A stretch of 64,000 nt of DNA from Polytrichum commune (lineage: Eukaryota > Streptophyta > Polytrichopsida > Polytrichales > Polytrichaceae): assembly GCA_950295325.1 (NCBI GenBank), contig OX485807.1, positions 15,897,001 through 15,961,000 of the forward strand. Reading direction: 5' to 3'. The translations under genes were made by a program, and so were the position numbers. The notes under the pieces were generated by a model. The model had not been told where the DNA came from. It saw only the letters and a program-made list of their open reading frames with translations, and searched no databases. Below, one piece after another: positions 1-10,438 of this stretch; the first letter of the stretch is position 1, and each line of letters opens with the position of its first letter.

Positions 1-2498
1 GCACACTACAAGAGCGCAACCCACAGCTGAGATGCAAAAAGAGTCCCGACGGTGGGGGGTGTCCCCTTAAGTACTGATCGCTTTACCTTGGATCCGTTTT
101 CCAACATAGGATACCAGCCACCAACTATGTCCTATAAATACAAACCTAGCATTACTACATTCCGTGTGCCAGCCTTACAATGGAATGTGTATTCATGTGG
201 ACTACATGCATAGACCATGAGTCCACATAATGACAAAGAAAAAGGCATCTATGTATTTGTGGTATACAACAAAGTAAATTGGCTAATATTATATGAGCAA
301 TAAACATTGTTGAGGGGTGGTTTATAATATTGGAGTACCTAATATGAAGAGTACATTTTAAAAAACGTAGACAACAAAATTAAATTAGCAACAACAATAG
401 TACATGGAGTATAAAAATACATGTAATCAAAATTAAATTAGCAACTACTTTATTGTTTTGCATACAATGTAATGGTATTGACCATAATATCATGCTATCT
501 CCTCTCATCTTGCATTTAATATTATAATTACATTGGCCACCACCTAACCATCCAACATTTTTAATTTACCCACCTATACACACCTATACATAATTGTATT
601 CATATCTGATACAGAAACTTTGATTACCGTAAGGCCATGATAGTAGCACATCTATTGTCCTAGGTAACATGGGTTGCATTAAATTCAATATTATCAATTT
701 TCTCTCTAAACCTTAGGGGCCCCTTCCGTACATCAACATTTACTTCAAAAAAACTAATTATACTAGCCTTCTTCATGTACTATACGTGAGGAAAAACATA
801 TTTTAGTACCTCATGTACATTACCTACATTAATTAATACTCAAACAATACCAATTGTTGCTCCAAGTAGCATTCTTACCCTCAACCCTAAACCCTATAAC
901 CACCCAAACCTAAACAAACATGTGGACATAGAGATGCAAGCATGGTTAACTGAACAACTCCTGATACATGTCAAGGCTTAAGTGGAAAGTAATTCAAAAC
1001 AAGCAAGCAAACAATTATACCAATTGTTGTTCTACGTAATACTATTAACCCATAAAATATAATGGACAGAAAGGGAGGGTAGGGTATCTAAATAGTAATA
1101 AGGCAACCAATATTAAGTCGGTGACACAAGGGGGATACTCTTAACCCTAAACCCTAAACCCTAAACCGTATAAACGACTCCCGACTCATGTCAAGGCTTA
1201 AAATTCTCTAAAACAAAACCATCAAGATTTCAAAAGTCAAGCAAATTTATGTTTACAAATTATTCTTGAAGACATGGTAAGTGGTGAAAAAGTAGGTGAC
1301 ATAGAACAAAGATTTATCAAATTGTGAATGGCAATCCGATATGTGGTCTTAATTTGGCTAAGGAAAAAGGTACATGGGTTGCGTAACCTTACCTTTTATT
1401 TTTTTAATCTTTGTTTGCCTGGGTAAAATCCACCCCTTAGAGGCAAGTACAAGATTTAGCCGAGACTTGTTATTCTTTGATGGGATACAATATGAAAACA
1501 ATTAAGCCTTCAAAACATTTAAGATCATCAAAGTTATGTTCTAAGTCATATTTATCCATTTGCTTTAAACCTTTACTTTTGAAGATAGGTTTTGAACATC
1601 ATATATTGGTATTCTATAATCGAATACTTAACACAACCATACATGTCGTGGAAACAAAACTCCAATATAAACAACAATTTGCTACTACTTATAGGCGATA
1701 ATACAAGCTCATACCTAGGTTTGGAAGGATTGCATGAATCCTGAAGGTTGTTTAATGGACAAGAGGGATGTAAATTCAACACCTACCCATTCCTTTTGTT
1801 CTAATACAAGCTTAGACCTATGTGCAGAGGGATTGAATTAACCCCTAACGTTGTTTAAGATATTATAAGCATTTGATCTTAACCCATATTATCTCGATGT
1901 TTGGTTTTGTTAATTGTGTTTCAAACATGCTTAATTTAAATATCATTAATAATGATATTCACATCAAAGCATCCCAAGTGTCCAACTTCAATAAAGTCCC
2001 CAAGTTGCTATTGATAGTATAATTTAGGTTGAAAATCCCCTTTCACAAATTATTGCGATAATTGAGGGATTCATAAGGGTGCAGGGGTTTAGGGTTAATT
2101 GAATTTTTGGCCAATGGGTATATTATTGTCCCAATTGCATTTGAATCCCACCTTTGTGGTAAAAAATTACAAAATGCTTTATCTTTTTTATTATTGATGT
2201 TATTTAATTGATGCCAATGACATAATATACAATGAATAGTTAATATAGCATTCCATAATTCTAAATATTAAGCAATACTACTTATAATATTTAGTGTACT
2301 AGTAATTTAAAGCCCGCTTACCTTCATATTACAACAAGTCCACAAAGAAAATCTTACACTTGAGTTACTCAACCTCAACCCATACTTCAAAATTATGTTT
2401 ACTATTGGGCCTAGATGGTTATTATAATTTGAGCATTGAGATTCCTTTATTTTTGGTCAGCAATTGTTTTTGGTATTCGTTTTTGGACTCACCACATA
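1..2498. other. AT-rich intergenic DNA, no gene seen
   Basis: No open frame here resembles a protein I recognise; the longest (about 74 codons) look random. Short interstitial telomere-type runs are visible: about two CCCTAAA units near 885-897 and four near 1,141-1,167. The rest is AT-rich sequence without clear repeats. Confidence 0.6.
1141..1167. repeat. Interstitial telomere-type repeat (CCCTAAA)4
   Basis: Four consecutive units of CCCTAAA, the plant Arabidopsis-type telomere repeat. Shorter runs of the same motif recur near 885, 3,058, 25,898, 39,818, 42,928-42,962, 44,143 and 54,215. These are interstitial motifs, not a chromosome end. Confidence 0.75.
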
Positions 2499-2956
2499 CA
2501 ATCCATCCTCTATAAATGTTATGCTCTGGAATATAATTTTCCTTACATTTATTGTGAGTTAACATTGTAACAACTATAAAGGGAGCTTTTTGAATGCTTA
2601 ACAAATTTGATTCATTACAATTATGGAGGGAGATTTTTGCAAAATTATAAATTATAAAATATGTGTATCAATCACAATATAACCCATATTAATAATTTGA
2701 TCACAAAAGTCAAATTTGGTGGCTTTTGCCACTTTGAAAGGTTGTGACTCAATGTAATGGATGTCATCTCACAATATTGGATGTAGTTCGTAGGTTAACA
2801 TTTATAAGTGGCAAATTAACAAAGAGGGGAATAAATTATTCTTAACATGTAACAAAGTTTACATTCTAGTTAGCAATATGAGAGGAGTACGAATTTGTTA
2901 ACAAATACAATTATGAGTTAACATGTGGAAGTGTAACATTTATCGAGGGTGGACTC
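2499..2956. mobile_element. Emigrant/pogo-like MITE, copy 1
   Basis: A 458-bp non-coding element flanked by TA on both sides. Its ends are imperfect terminal inverted repeats: the left end reads CAATCCATCCTCTATAAATG and the right end, reverse-complemented, reads GAGTCCACCCTCGATAAATG. The interior is closely similar to 14,976-15,463. The end sequence resembles the plant Emigrant family (Tc1/mariner superfamily, pogo group), which also duplicates TA. It encodes no transposase. Confidence 0.75.
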
Positions 2957-3058
2957 TAGCAATCACAAAATAGACCAATAGACATATGCCACGTAAGGGT
3001 TACATGTGGCCTTTGGGTGCGGGTTGATGGGACGTCTAGGTAGGGAGTGGATGTGACG

Positions 3059-3076
3059 TTTAGGGTTTAGGGTTTC
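3059..3076 (+). promoter_or_regulatory. Telo-box-like motif upstream of the palindrome gene
   Basis: TTTAGGG is repeated twice and followed by TTTCG. In plants, telo boxes of this sequence are common near transcription starts, often with pyrimidine-rich tracts. Here a CT-rich tract follows directly (about 3,080-3,400), so this is a plausible promoter-proximal site for the locus at 3.9-10.4 kb. The role is inferred from position only. Confidence 0.3.
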
Positions 3077-3079
3077 GAT

Positions 3080-3400
3080 ACACTCCCTTGCTCTTTGCTC
3101 CTTTCGCTCATTTTTGCTCATTTTGCTCCTTTCGCTTACTCCCTTTCGCTCCTTTCCTCCTTGCCCACCATCGTTCCTTTCCTCCTCGCCCTTGCTGCTC
3201 CTCCTTCTCCTCCTTCTCCCTTGCTACTATTACTGGTCCTCCTTCTCCCTTGCTGGTCCTCCTTCTCCTCCTCCTCCTTCTTGTTGTTTATCCTCTTTCT
3301 CCTCCTCCTTGCTCTTCCTTTGTTGTTTCTCCTCCTCCTTGCTCTTAGTTCCATAAGAGCGCCAGGAGCTCCAGGCAGGTGCTTTTTTCTTTCCCTCTTT
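3080..3400 (+). other. CT-rich leader or promoter tract
   Basis: A strongly pyrimidine-rich stretch of CTCCTT-type repeats. Several overlapping frames stay open only because of this low complexity, so I do not call a protein. It lies about 500 bases upstream of a spliced-looking 5' UTR exon and probably belongs to the promoter or first untranslated exon of the downstream gene. Confidence 0.4.
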
Positions 3401-3877
3401 GCTAGATGTGCTGTTCCAGGTGCTAATTAGGTGATTTGAGTTTATGTATTGATGCACAAGAGGAGGATTGTGAGTATTGTGTGAGCATGCAATGTTTTGT
3501 TGCACTCACAATTGCAAGTAACATCAGAAATTGAGTAGTTTTTTGCTTGCAGTCTCATTAGGACATTAATGGAGTAGTTTCAGTTGTTGCAAGGGTTTTA
3601 GGGTTGGAGTATTTCAGTTGTTTCAGAGTGCTCCTCCTTTCAGTTTGTAATTGTCTTTACTTCACTTGAATTCACTTTTTCCAAGTTCTAATAAATCATA
3701 TGTTTTACTTTGTTCACTTCTATCTGATGTCAATGTTCAATCCAGTGCAATCTTTGTAGTAGGGTTTTTTTGGTGGGTTTGATGCATTTTAGGAGCAACA
3801 CACAGTTTAGTTGAATCTTGAATGTGCACATTGCATTACCAGAGGTTTCTAACTTCAATTTTATTGTTAATTTGCAG

Positions 3878-3923
3878 TCTGTCCTAGCTGCAGCTATGGT
3901 TGAGCAGCAAACATTGTACAAAG
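3878..3923 (+). other. Probable 5' UTR exon with upstream ATG
   Basis: Bounded by a good acceptor (TTTGCAG just before) and a consensus donor (AAG|GTAAGT just after). It contains an ATG at 3,896. Joined to the next acceptor at 4,851/4,852, that ATG reads 18 codons (MVEQQTLYKDGIYKKTRY) and stops inside exon 2, overlapping the main start in another frame. It would therefore act as an overlapping upstream ORF. The exon is inferred from splice signals alone. Confidence 0.45.
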
Positions 3924-4172
3924 GTAAGTGTTTCTAGTACATTGCAAATTGAAATGGAACATTCTTCTTAGTTTGGAGTGTAGAATCTGCTATTGCAATG
4001 CAACACCTGATATATTCTAATTTGGAGTGCAAATCCATGTTGCATTCCAAGTAAAGATGAACATTGCACATGAATGGAATGCAACAAAAAACTTGTTCCG
4101 AAAATTTCGGAGCAATATCCAGAAACACAGTAATTGTGCAAAGTAATTAAATTCAGAGTAATTAAAAAATGG

Positions 4173-4796
4173 CCTGAAGTTTACGGACGCGCGTCCGTAA
4201 ACTTCAGGGAACCCTGGGAATATGCATCGCACTATATGTGAACAGTTTACGGACGCACGTCCGTAAATTGTAGATATATTTAAAAAGAACTATTTAAAAA
4301 CATGAATGATAAGTTTACGGACGTGCGTCCGTAAACTTGAAATATCTAAGTACAATAAATGTGGTACATGATACATGTGCAGAGTTTACGGACGCGCGTC
4401 CGTAAACTAGGCAGCAAAAGCTATGAAAATCTCAGAGTATAATACATGTCATGGGTTTTCAAAATAAGTTCTACAAAATATACAAGTTCTACACAAAAAA
4501 AATGAACTTATTTTCCAAGAATTTACGGACGCACGTCCGTAAATTAGGTCTACATAATAATAATAAACATATTATATTCATGGAATATAGAAATAGAAAC
4601 TTTTGGATGATATATGTGCAGAGTTTACGGACGCGGGTCCGTAAACTCTGCACATATATCATGTATGTGATTTCTTTTTATAAGATATCTCAAGTTTACG
4701 GACATGTGTCCGTAAACTTGACATGTACTATAACATAATACATAACCACATTATATAGGAAAGGGTACGCAAAGGTTTACGACCGCGCGTTCGTAA
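4173..4796. repeat. Cluster of eight palindromes in intron 1
   Basis: Eight copies of a 22-bp palindrome (TTTACGGACGC joined to GCGTCCGTAAA) at about 4,180-4,201, 4,246-4,267, 4,314-4,335, 4,385-4,406, 4,522-4,543, 4,624-4,645, 4,695-4,716 and 4,776-4,796 (degenerate). The first extends to a perfect 36-bp palindrome (4,173-4,208). The sixth extends to 26-bp arms with a 4-bp centre (4,607-4,662). They sit in otherwise AT-rich intron sequence, spaced about 50-140 bp apart. Confidence 0.95.
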
Positions 4797-4851
4797 GATA
4801 GGCTCTGCATCCCCAGACCTTAATACTGACTTGTATATTTTACATTTGCAG

Positions 4852-7800
4852 ATGGAATCTACAAAAAGACCCGCTATTGATTTATTCGCAGAGCTTGTCC
4901 ATCCTCCGCTTCCAAAAGCCATCAAAGACATAAGCCACAACGACCATTACAAGCCACGCGAAGACATTGTAGATAACTGGACAGTTATTGTAGAAAAAGA
5001 CGAAAATGATATATTTGTCCTTAGATTTGCCTATCAAATAAAAGCAGATATACATGAATCCGAGAAGTGGATGAAGGTAAAAAACTGGACAGTAGAGTGT
5101 GCGGTAGCCCAAGGTGATTATGTTGTCATTGACCTTGAAAAGAAAAATGATAGGATCACATTCATTTTGCACGAGTTGTACCATCCGTTCAACAAAAATG
5201 AATGTGAAAATGCCAGCCCAGATGCGTCTTGCTTCAATTTACAGAATGAATTCCAAGACTATGCATGCAATGCACCCTGGACGGGTAAACGGCTTGGACG
5301 TCTCTTGAACAATGTGACAAGAGTAAATGGGGCATTACTGGAAGCCAAGAAAGGAAAGGCGAAAAAACCAGTTCCTGAACGACCTAAACGTGTTCCTAAA
5401 CACGTGCCAGAAGCCTCGAGACCCTCACAGAGTGGGGCATCAAGAGGGAGCAAGCAGACTAGTAAACGCTCCCACTCACAGATGGAGTCGTCAGGGCTAA
5501 CAGAGGGTCCAGATGTGAGCTCTACTCTTACTGTCGCACCACTCCTGAAGAAAGGACAACGCCCTGACGCCGAACTTTTCACAAAGATTTTCCAAGAGTT
5601 CGACGAGAAGACAAAGGGCTGCTGGCCACTTGGAAGATATTTCACGTTTGATGTGGATGTCTACAAATGCCACAAGGGCACGGAGAGTATGAATACTCGT
5701 GCCAAAGAAGAGACCGGGGTGTGGTGGCAAATGAATAACATTATGAACAACCCCAAATTTGATAGGCAAACCATATGTGTGACACCAAAGGATCCTGTGG
5801 TTGAAGTCACAGCGCAAAACTGGCCAATTCTCAAAGATGGAGAGTTCTACATAGTCGACGGCCAACATAGTGTGATGGCTGCAAAAGCTCTCCTAGAGGA
5901 CGATGAGTGGAAGAGCCCTTTGAAAGAGACAATCCGATACTGGAAGGCATTCGTCGTCCATTCCAAAGACTCGAACCAGCTCATCGCAATATCTGCCTTC
6001 ATGAACTAAGGGAATAAAGTGAGGCAGTTCGAGGCTTCATGGGCTGCCAACATCGTGGCTGGAAGGACCTTGTGGGTAGAGCACGATTGTCCCCCAAAAG
6101 AGAGGGAGAATGCAGTCATCAAGAATCCCAAATGGCAGGTATGTCTCAGTATAATTTTACGGACGCGCGTCCGTAAACTTCTTCCCATCTCCTTCCAATT
6201 CTTTAATTCCTTTGATTTAAGCTGTACTGATTTCTTGTAATACATGGCATTGCAGACATTCAGCAATGCCATCTTGACAAAGTTCTCCAGCATTGACTTG
6301 AAGACAAGCGGCATGAAGACGGTGCAGGAGCTGAAGGGGGAACTTAAGCTCATCACCGCCACAGAAGAGACATGGGCAATTTGGTTGCGCCTATTCGATG
6401 CCCACAACAACGGAGACCTTATCAATCCGGATGCAGAAAACACGTACAAGAGCGACTCGAAGGTTAAGGTGCCACCTATCCTGAGAGAGTTCTTTCGTCC
6501 CCTCCAAGGATTGCTCGACTCCGAACTGTACAGAGCGGCACAACACATCCTATTGGAGACTCCGAGGAGGACACTGCCCTACCCCAAAATCTTCCTGAAG
6601 CGGCCGAAGCACATGAAGCCTTCCACGTACCACATTAAAGAATGGTGCGAATACAGGAAGAAGAAGACCATGACTATAAGGGAAATTAGCAAGCTGCTGC
6701 CCTTCCACAACCTCACTGATACAGATGGTGAAATAATGTGGGAAAACTGGAGGACGCTCAAGGAGGAATATCACATCAATGGGGTCTCCATGCGATCATT
6801 GATAAGAGGCGCATCTCCCTTCCTAGCCCAAAGATCTAGAAGGAACGAGAAGAAAGGGTCTATCGACGAAAGAGAGACGGCGTTGTACGTCCATTTCCTT
6901 GACAGAAAAAAGAAAGCAAAATTCGAAGGGGTCGCAAGATTCTGCACTATTACAACGGCCTTGAAGTTTGGCACATGGGACACACATGCTTCAAGAGCCT
7001 CTGTGAGAGATGACCCCCGGGGTTGTCCGTTCGCACTATTTGATTTCCGTGCATTTCCCGGATCTTGGAGACAAAACGCTAGCGGGACCGCTTTCTATGA
7101 CAACTTCTTCAAGGCCTTCAAGAGCTATCGATCGCCTGCCCTCTTCGAGCCAAATGTGTGGCTCTGGATCGTAGATCAAGAGAGGTCCGCATCGGTCGTC
7201 CAGCTTTACACATCGACGATGAACCTCCAATACGATCTTTACCACAGCACATACATCCCCGCGAAGACGGAAGGGATCAGTGTTATTGAAGAGGCAAGAG
7301 GGGCGAAGCAGGTCGGGGCTTTGGCACTTTATTTCTTGACACACAAGTCTTCACCAAGTGGGCGGATGCCTATCAAAGCGCAGAACGTGTTCAAGAAAGT
7401 ATACTCGTTGCCACCACCACACCCCAAGGAGCTTGTCGCGGAGACTATGTATGCAATCTACCCGGCGTACGAGCTCCGAATGGATTTTTATATTGGAGTC
7501 TTGAAGGCTGTGACTGTGATGAGTGAAACAGTTTACAACGTCTTCGGAGGCACCAAATTTGTTTATGCGGCATTGGTAAGTACTTGTATGCACCTCTTTC
7601 CATGGTTCATCTGAATTGAAATTTACGGCCGCGCGTCCGTAACATTGGCCACACAAATATGCAGTGTAAATTTACGGCCGCGCGTCCGTAAATTGCAGTG
7701 CTTCATGATTATATTTGTCCTCATACTTGCTTGCAACAATGGAATGACTATAATTTCCTTGTTTTGGTGCAGATGCTTGGGTTGCAGGTAAATTCGTTTG

Positions 7801-10350
7801 TGGAGGCTCGCGACATGGATGAGGCGAATACTCATAGGGTTCTTGCCTCGAAAATGGATATCGAAGACATCATCGATGTCCTTACCCCCCATCCTGTGGT
7901 GCCTCTTGCCTCAAGAGAAGAGGGAACTCCTGCGACGGAGTGGGACAGTGACGGAGACCAAGAGCCCGTCTCCCCAAGAGAGCAGCCAGCCAGACAAGAT
8001 CACGTGCCCGGCCTTGTTCGTGATCCTGTTCATCCTCATCAATTTGTCTTGGGCGAAGACCACATGGATACAGAGGGGGCACAGGAAGACTTCACTCCAA
8101 TAAGGGTCCATCCTACCCCTATTTCCTCTCCCTTTGGGACTCCCACTTCTCGAGTTGGGTTTCCTTCCACTGCGGGTCCATCGCGTGCTGCTGGGCTTAT
8201 GGCAGAGAAGGATGTGGACGTTGCGACAGAAGCCGGATGCACAGCCTCATCTGGAGGGGGATCTGAACAGGCAGAGCTACCACCTATGGAGGGTAGAGAT
8301 GTGCTGGAGTTGATTTTGAGGCCGGATATCGCCTCATACCGTGAGAGTCGTCGACAGAGGAAGAAGACTCCTTACAACGAGTACCCTGAAGGCGCCGTCT
8401 TGGAACTCTTCGATGAAGACGAGGATGAGGTTAGGATGTACAATGCCCTCTCTGCGTTGCCTTCTGAACCTGGCAAGGTGAAGAAAGAGCCGATGTCTGT
8501 GGCCGAATTGGACGAGAAACTGGAGAAGAGAATGAAGGAAGAGCTTGACCAACGGCTTCGAGAAGCTAACGAGGAGCACGCCAAAAAGATGGCCGCCATC
8601 CAAGCTGAGATGGAGGAGGCTAGGTTGGAGTCTGCTAGAAGGCACGCCGATCTCATGGCTCAAAATCAACAATTCTTGGCCCAGAGCCAACAATTTATGA
8701 GCCTCATGCAGAGCTTGCAAGCAAGACCCCCAGTAATGTATGCAGCTCCCGAAGCCGGCATGTCGATGCCTCCCACTCTCATGCGGCCTCCGTCTAGTAG
8801 CCATACGGTGTACATACCAGAGCATACCTATCCAGCCCCCGCCTTGTATGTCCCGCCCTCTCCCCAGGTTGCCGACACCCCAGAGCCCTCCTCTCATAGC
8901 GTACAAGAGGAGGAGAGACCTGCACGTTATACGGCAGGTGCTCACGAGAAAGGCGCCATTGAAGACATCACAACCATTGGCAGCCAAGAAGATGAAGATA
9001 TGCGGGGCAGCCAAGAGGATGAACATATGCGGGGCAGCCAAGAAGATGAACATATGCGGGGCAGCCAAGACACCACAGATGAAGATCAACCTCATGTCGA
9101 TACCCAGGGGTCGCAAGCGGCTGGAGGCGCCTTGGTGGTGGAGGATAGCATGCACAATTTTGCGGACGCGCGTCCGGAACCTGTGCCCACGATGGGGCCT
9201 GGTGAGGGAGGCACTGCTGGCGAGGGCCTCTCCGCTGAAGAGGTAATCCACCTTTGAGCTTGCCTCCCACGTTATGGACGCGTGTCCGAAACTTCCTTGT
9301 CTGCCAACTTCGTGGCGTGTGCATATTGTCGAGTTCGATGCTCGGCTTCGCCCGGCGGGTGGATGCAATTTTGCCAGCATAGATTCAATTAGTTTTAGGG
9401 GAGACCTTTTGTGACAATGTAAATTATTCGCGAAATGTATTAAACCAATCACATTAATACAAATTTTTTGAACTGTGTATTAGTATTCTTTTTGCCTTAT
9501 ATTTGTTTGTTGAGTTTGTGCATGCTTGTCAATTGGTTTTCATGGGTAGTACCATTCACCTAGATAGTATTTTCATTCACAGGGTCCGTCGGAGATATGT
9601 CACAACCCCGCTGAAAGACCAAGCCGGCCCATGAGGAAACCGTTCATAATATTTGACCTCAATGGGGTGCTTTGTCATTCCATGCATATCTCCAATAGTG
9701 CGTCGAAGGGTCCCTTCCGTAGTCCACAAGACATGGATTACGGCGGACAGTTCGATACTCTCATTAACAAGAAGGTTGTACGGGCCCGGCCGGGGTTGAG
9801 GTGCTTCCTTCGTGATGTCCTTGGCTTGGCCCATGTCATCATCTGGAGCTCTATGCTCATGGACAACACGAAGGCCATCGTCGGTTTCCTTTTCCGAGAA
9901 CTCGCAATGCCATGCTTGCTTCTCGGTCAAGAACACTGCGATGACCTTTATGACCGTAATGGCAACATTGTACCCAAGGTCGGAGGAGGCCGAGGGCCTC
10001 AATTCCTAAAGGTACTGAGGAAGAACCTTTGGGTGGGCGTCCCTATGTTGGAGGGGGTGCCCCACGGTTGTTGGCCCACCCCGGAGAACACGCTCCTCAT
10101 TGACGACAGCCCGGCAAAGAGTATTCTCAATCCCCCGGGCAGTTGCATATTCCCGGATCCTTGGGAGAGTGATAGAAATGACAACTTTCTAGAGAATGAA
10201 CTAGGACCCTACATTAGGAGGCTTGCCTATCACCCCGGAAGTGTCCCGGATTTTGTCCTCTCCAACCCCATTGGCAATAGGCCTCTAGGCCCAAGAGATG
10301 AGGAATTTAGGAGGTTGTACGGCTATGCCAAACTCAATAAATTAATATGA
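4852..10350 (+). CDS. Large multidomain protein: DGQH/ParB-like, degenerate DNA methyltransferase-like, coiled coil, FCP1-like phosphatase; one in-frame stop
   Basis: I join exons 4,852-6,138, 6,256-7,575, 7,773-9,242 and 9,583-10,350. All junctions are phase 0 with consensus GT-AG sites, giving about 1,614 codons. The first ATG lies directly after an acceptor. Residues 331-350 carry FYIVDGQHSVMAAK, like the DGQH core of ParB/DGQHR-type domains. Residues 857-883 (NVFGGTKFVYAAL-MLGLQVNSFVEARD, across intron 3) match the layout of motif I of N4/N6 DNA methyltransferases (F-G-G ... AA ... G ... E), preceded by an HPKELV segment where such enzymes have HP-T-KP. I see no DPPY motif, so catalysis is doubtful. 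Exon 4 is acidic and proline-rich with a coiled coil near residues 1,115-1,190. Exon 5 holds a HAD/FCP1 domain. An in-frame TAA at 6,007-6,009 (codon 386) means either a young pseudogene, read-through or a sequence error. ParB-plus-methyltransferase fusions are known in phages and mobile elements; assignment here is inference. Confidence 0.6.
6007..6009 (+). other. In-frame TAA inside exon 2
   Basis: The frame is open for 385 codons before this TAA and 43 codons after it, up to a consensus donor at 6,138/6,139, and protein-like sequence continues across it (AISAFMN, stop, GNKVRQFEASWAANI). A single C-to-T change from CAA (Gln) would explain it. No splice-site pair of normal strength removes it. 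Confidence 0.8.
6156..6177. repeat. Palindrome in intron 2
   Basis: A perfect copy of the 22-bp palindrome, starting 17 bases after the donor of the 117-bp intron 6,139-6,255. Confidence 0.95.
7621..7692. repeat. Two palindromes in intron 3
   Basis: Copies at 7,622-7,643 and 7,671-7,692 inside intron 7,576-7,772. Both share the same variant, GGCC in place of GGAC in the left half, so one was probably copied from the other. Confidence 0.9.
8979..9070 (+). repeat. 27-bp coding tandem repeat (GSQEDEHMR)
   Basis: Three full units and a partial fourth, encoding GSQEDEDMR, GSQEDEHMR, GSQEDEHMR, GSQ. The units are nearly identical at DNA level, so the expansion is recent. It lies in the acidic, presumably disordered C-terminal part of exon 4. 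Confidence 0.9.
9158..9178. repeat. Palindrome inside coding exon 4
   Basis: A slightly diverged palindrome copy (TTTGCGGACGCGCGTCCGGA) read in frame as FADARPEP. It is the only copy in coding sequence. Confidence 0.85.
9271..9292. repeat. Palindrome in intron 4
   Basis: A diverged copy (GTTATGGACGCGTGTCCGAA) starting 28 bases after the donor at 9,243, in intron 9,243-9,582. If the intron is retained, translation stops at 9,255-9,257. Confidence 0.8.
9583..10350 (+). CDS. FCP1/NIF-type HAD phosphatase-like exon
   Basis: This exon encodes a domain of the FCP1/small CTD phosphatase kind. Counting from the ATG at 9,631, motif I is FDLNGVL with the nucleophile Asp at residue 9, motif II is IIWSS, and the late acidic motif is LLIDDSPAK (D158, D159). 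The second motif I Asp (DxD) is Asn here, a change I also associate with several plant HAD proteins; it removes the usual general acid. The frame is open upstream of the ATG to an acceptor at 9,582/9,583 and joins exon 4 in phase, so it is probably the C-terminal domain of the long protein. It could instead be a separate 239-aa gene starting at 9,631. Confidence 0.7.
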   Translation, partial: GPSEICHNPAERPSRPMRKPFIIFDLNGVLCHSMHISNSASKGPFRSPQDMDYGGQFDTLINKKVVRARPGLRCFLRDVLGLAHVIIWSSMLMDNTKAIVGFLFRELAMPCLLLGQEHCDDLYDRNGNIVPKVGGGRGPQFLKVLRKNLWVGVPMLEGVPHGCWPTPENTLLIDDSPAKSILNPPGSCIFPDPWESDRNDNFLENELGPYIRRLAYHPGSVPDFVLSNPIGNRPLGPRDEEFRRLYGYAKLNKLI

Positions 10351-10438
10351 TAACTGCTTTTTGGGTTTGTACTTGGACTCTCCATGTTTATATCTAACAT
10401 TTCTCCCCGTATTTTGTAAATGTATTTTTGTGTCTTAG

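Noticed and set aside
3088-3505. Several 70-110-codon frames on both strands
   Set aside because: They follow the CT-rich tract in all frames; the proteins are low-complexity Leu/Pro/Ser or Arg/Lys/Glu runs.
5930-6030. A small intron removing the in-frame TAA
   Set aside because: Possible GT (5,950) and CAG (6,025) exist but are weak, the intron would be under 80 bases, and protein-like sequence would be lost on both sides.
8334-9452. A 372-codon minus-strand frame
   Set aside because: It is the shadow of exon 4 and runs on through the intron; the plus strand has the repeats, coiled coil and splice sites.
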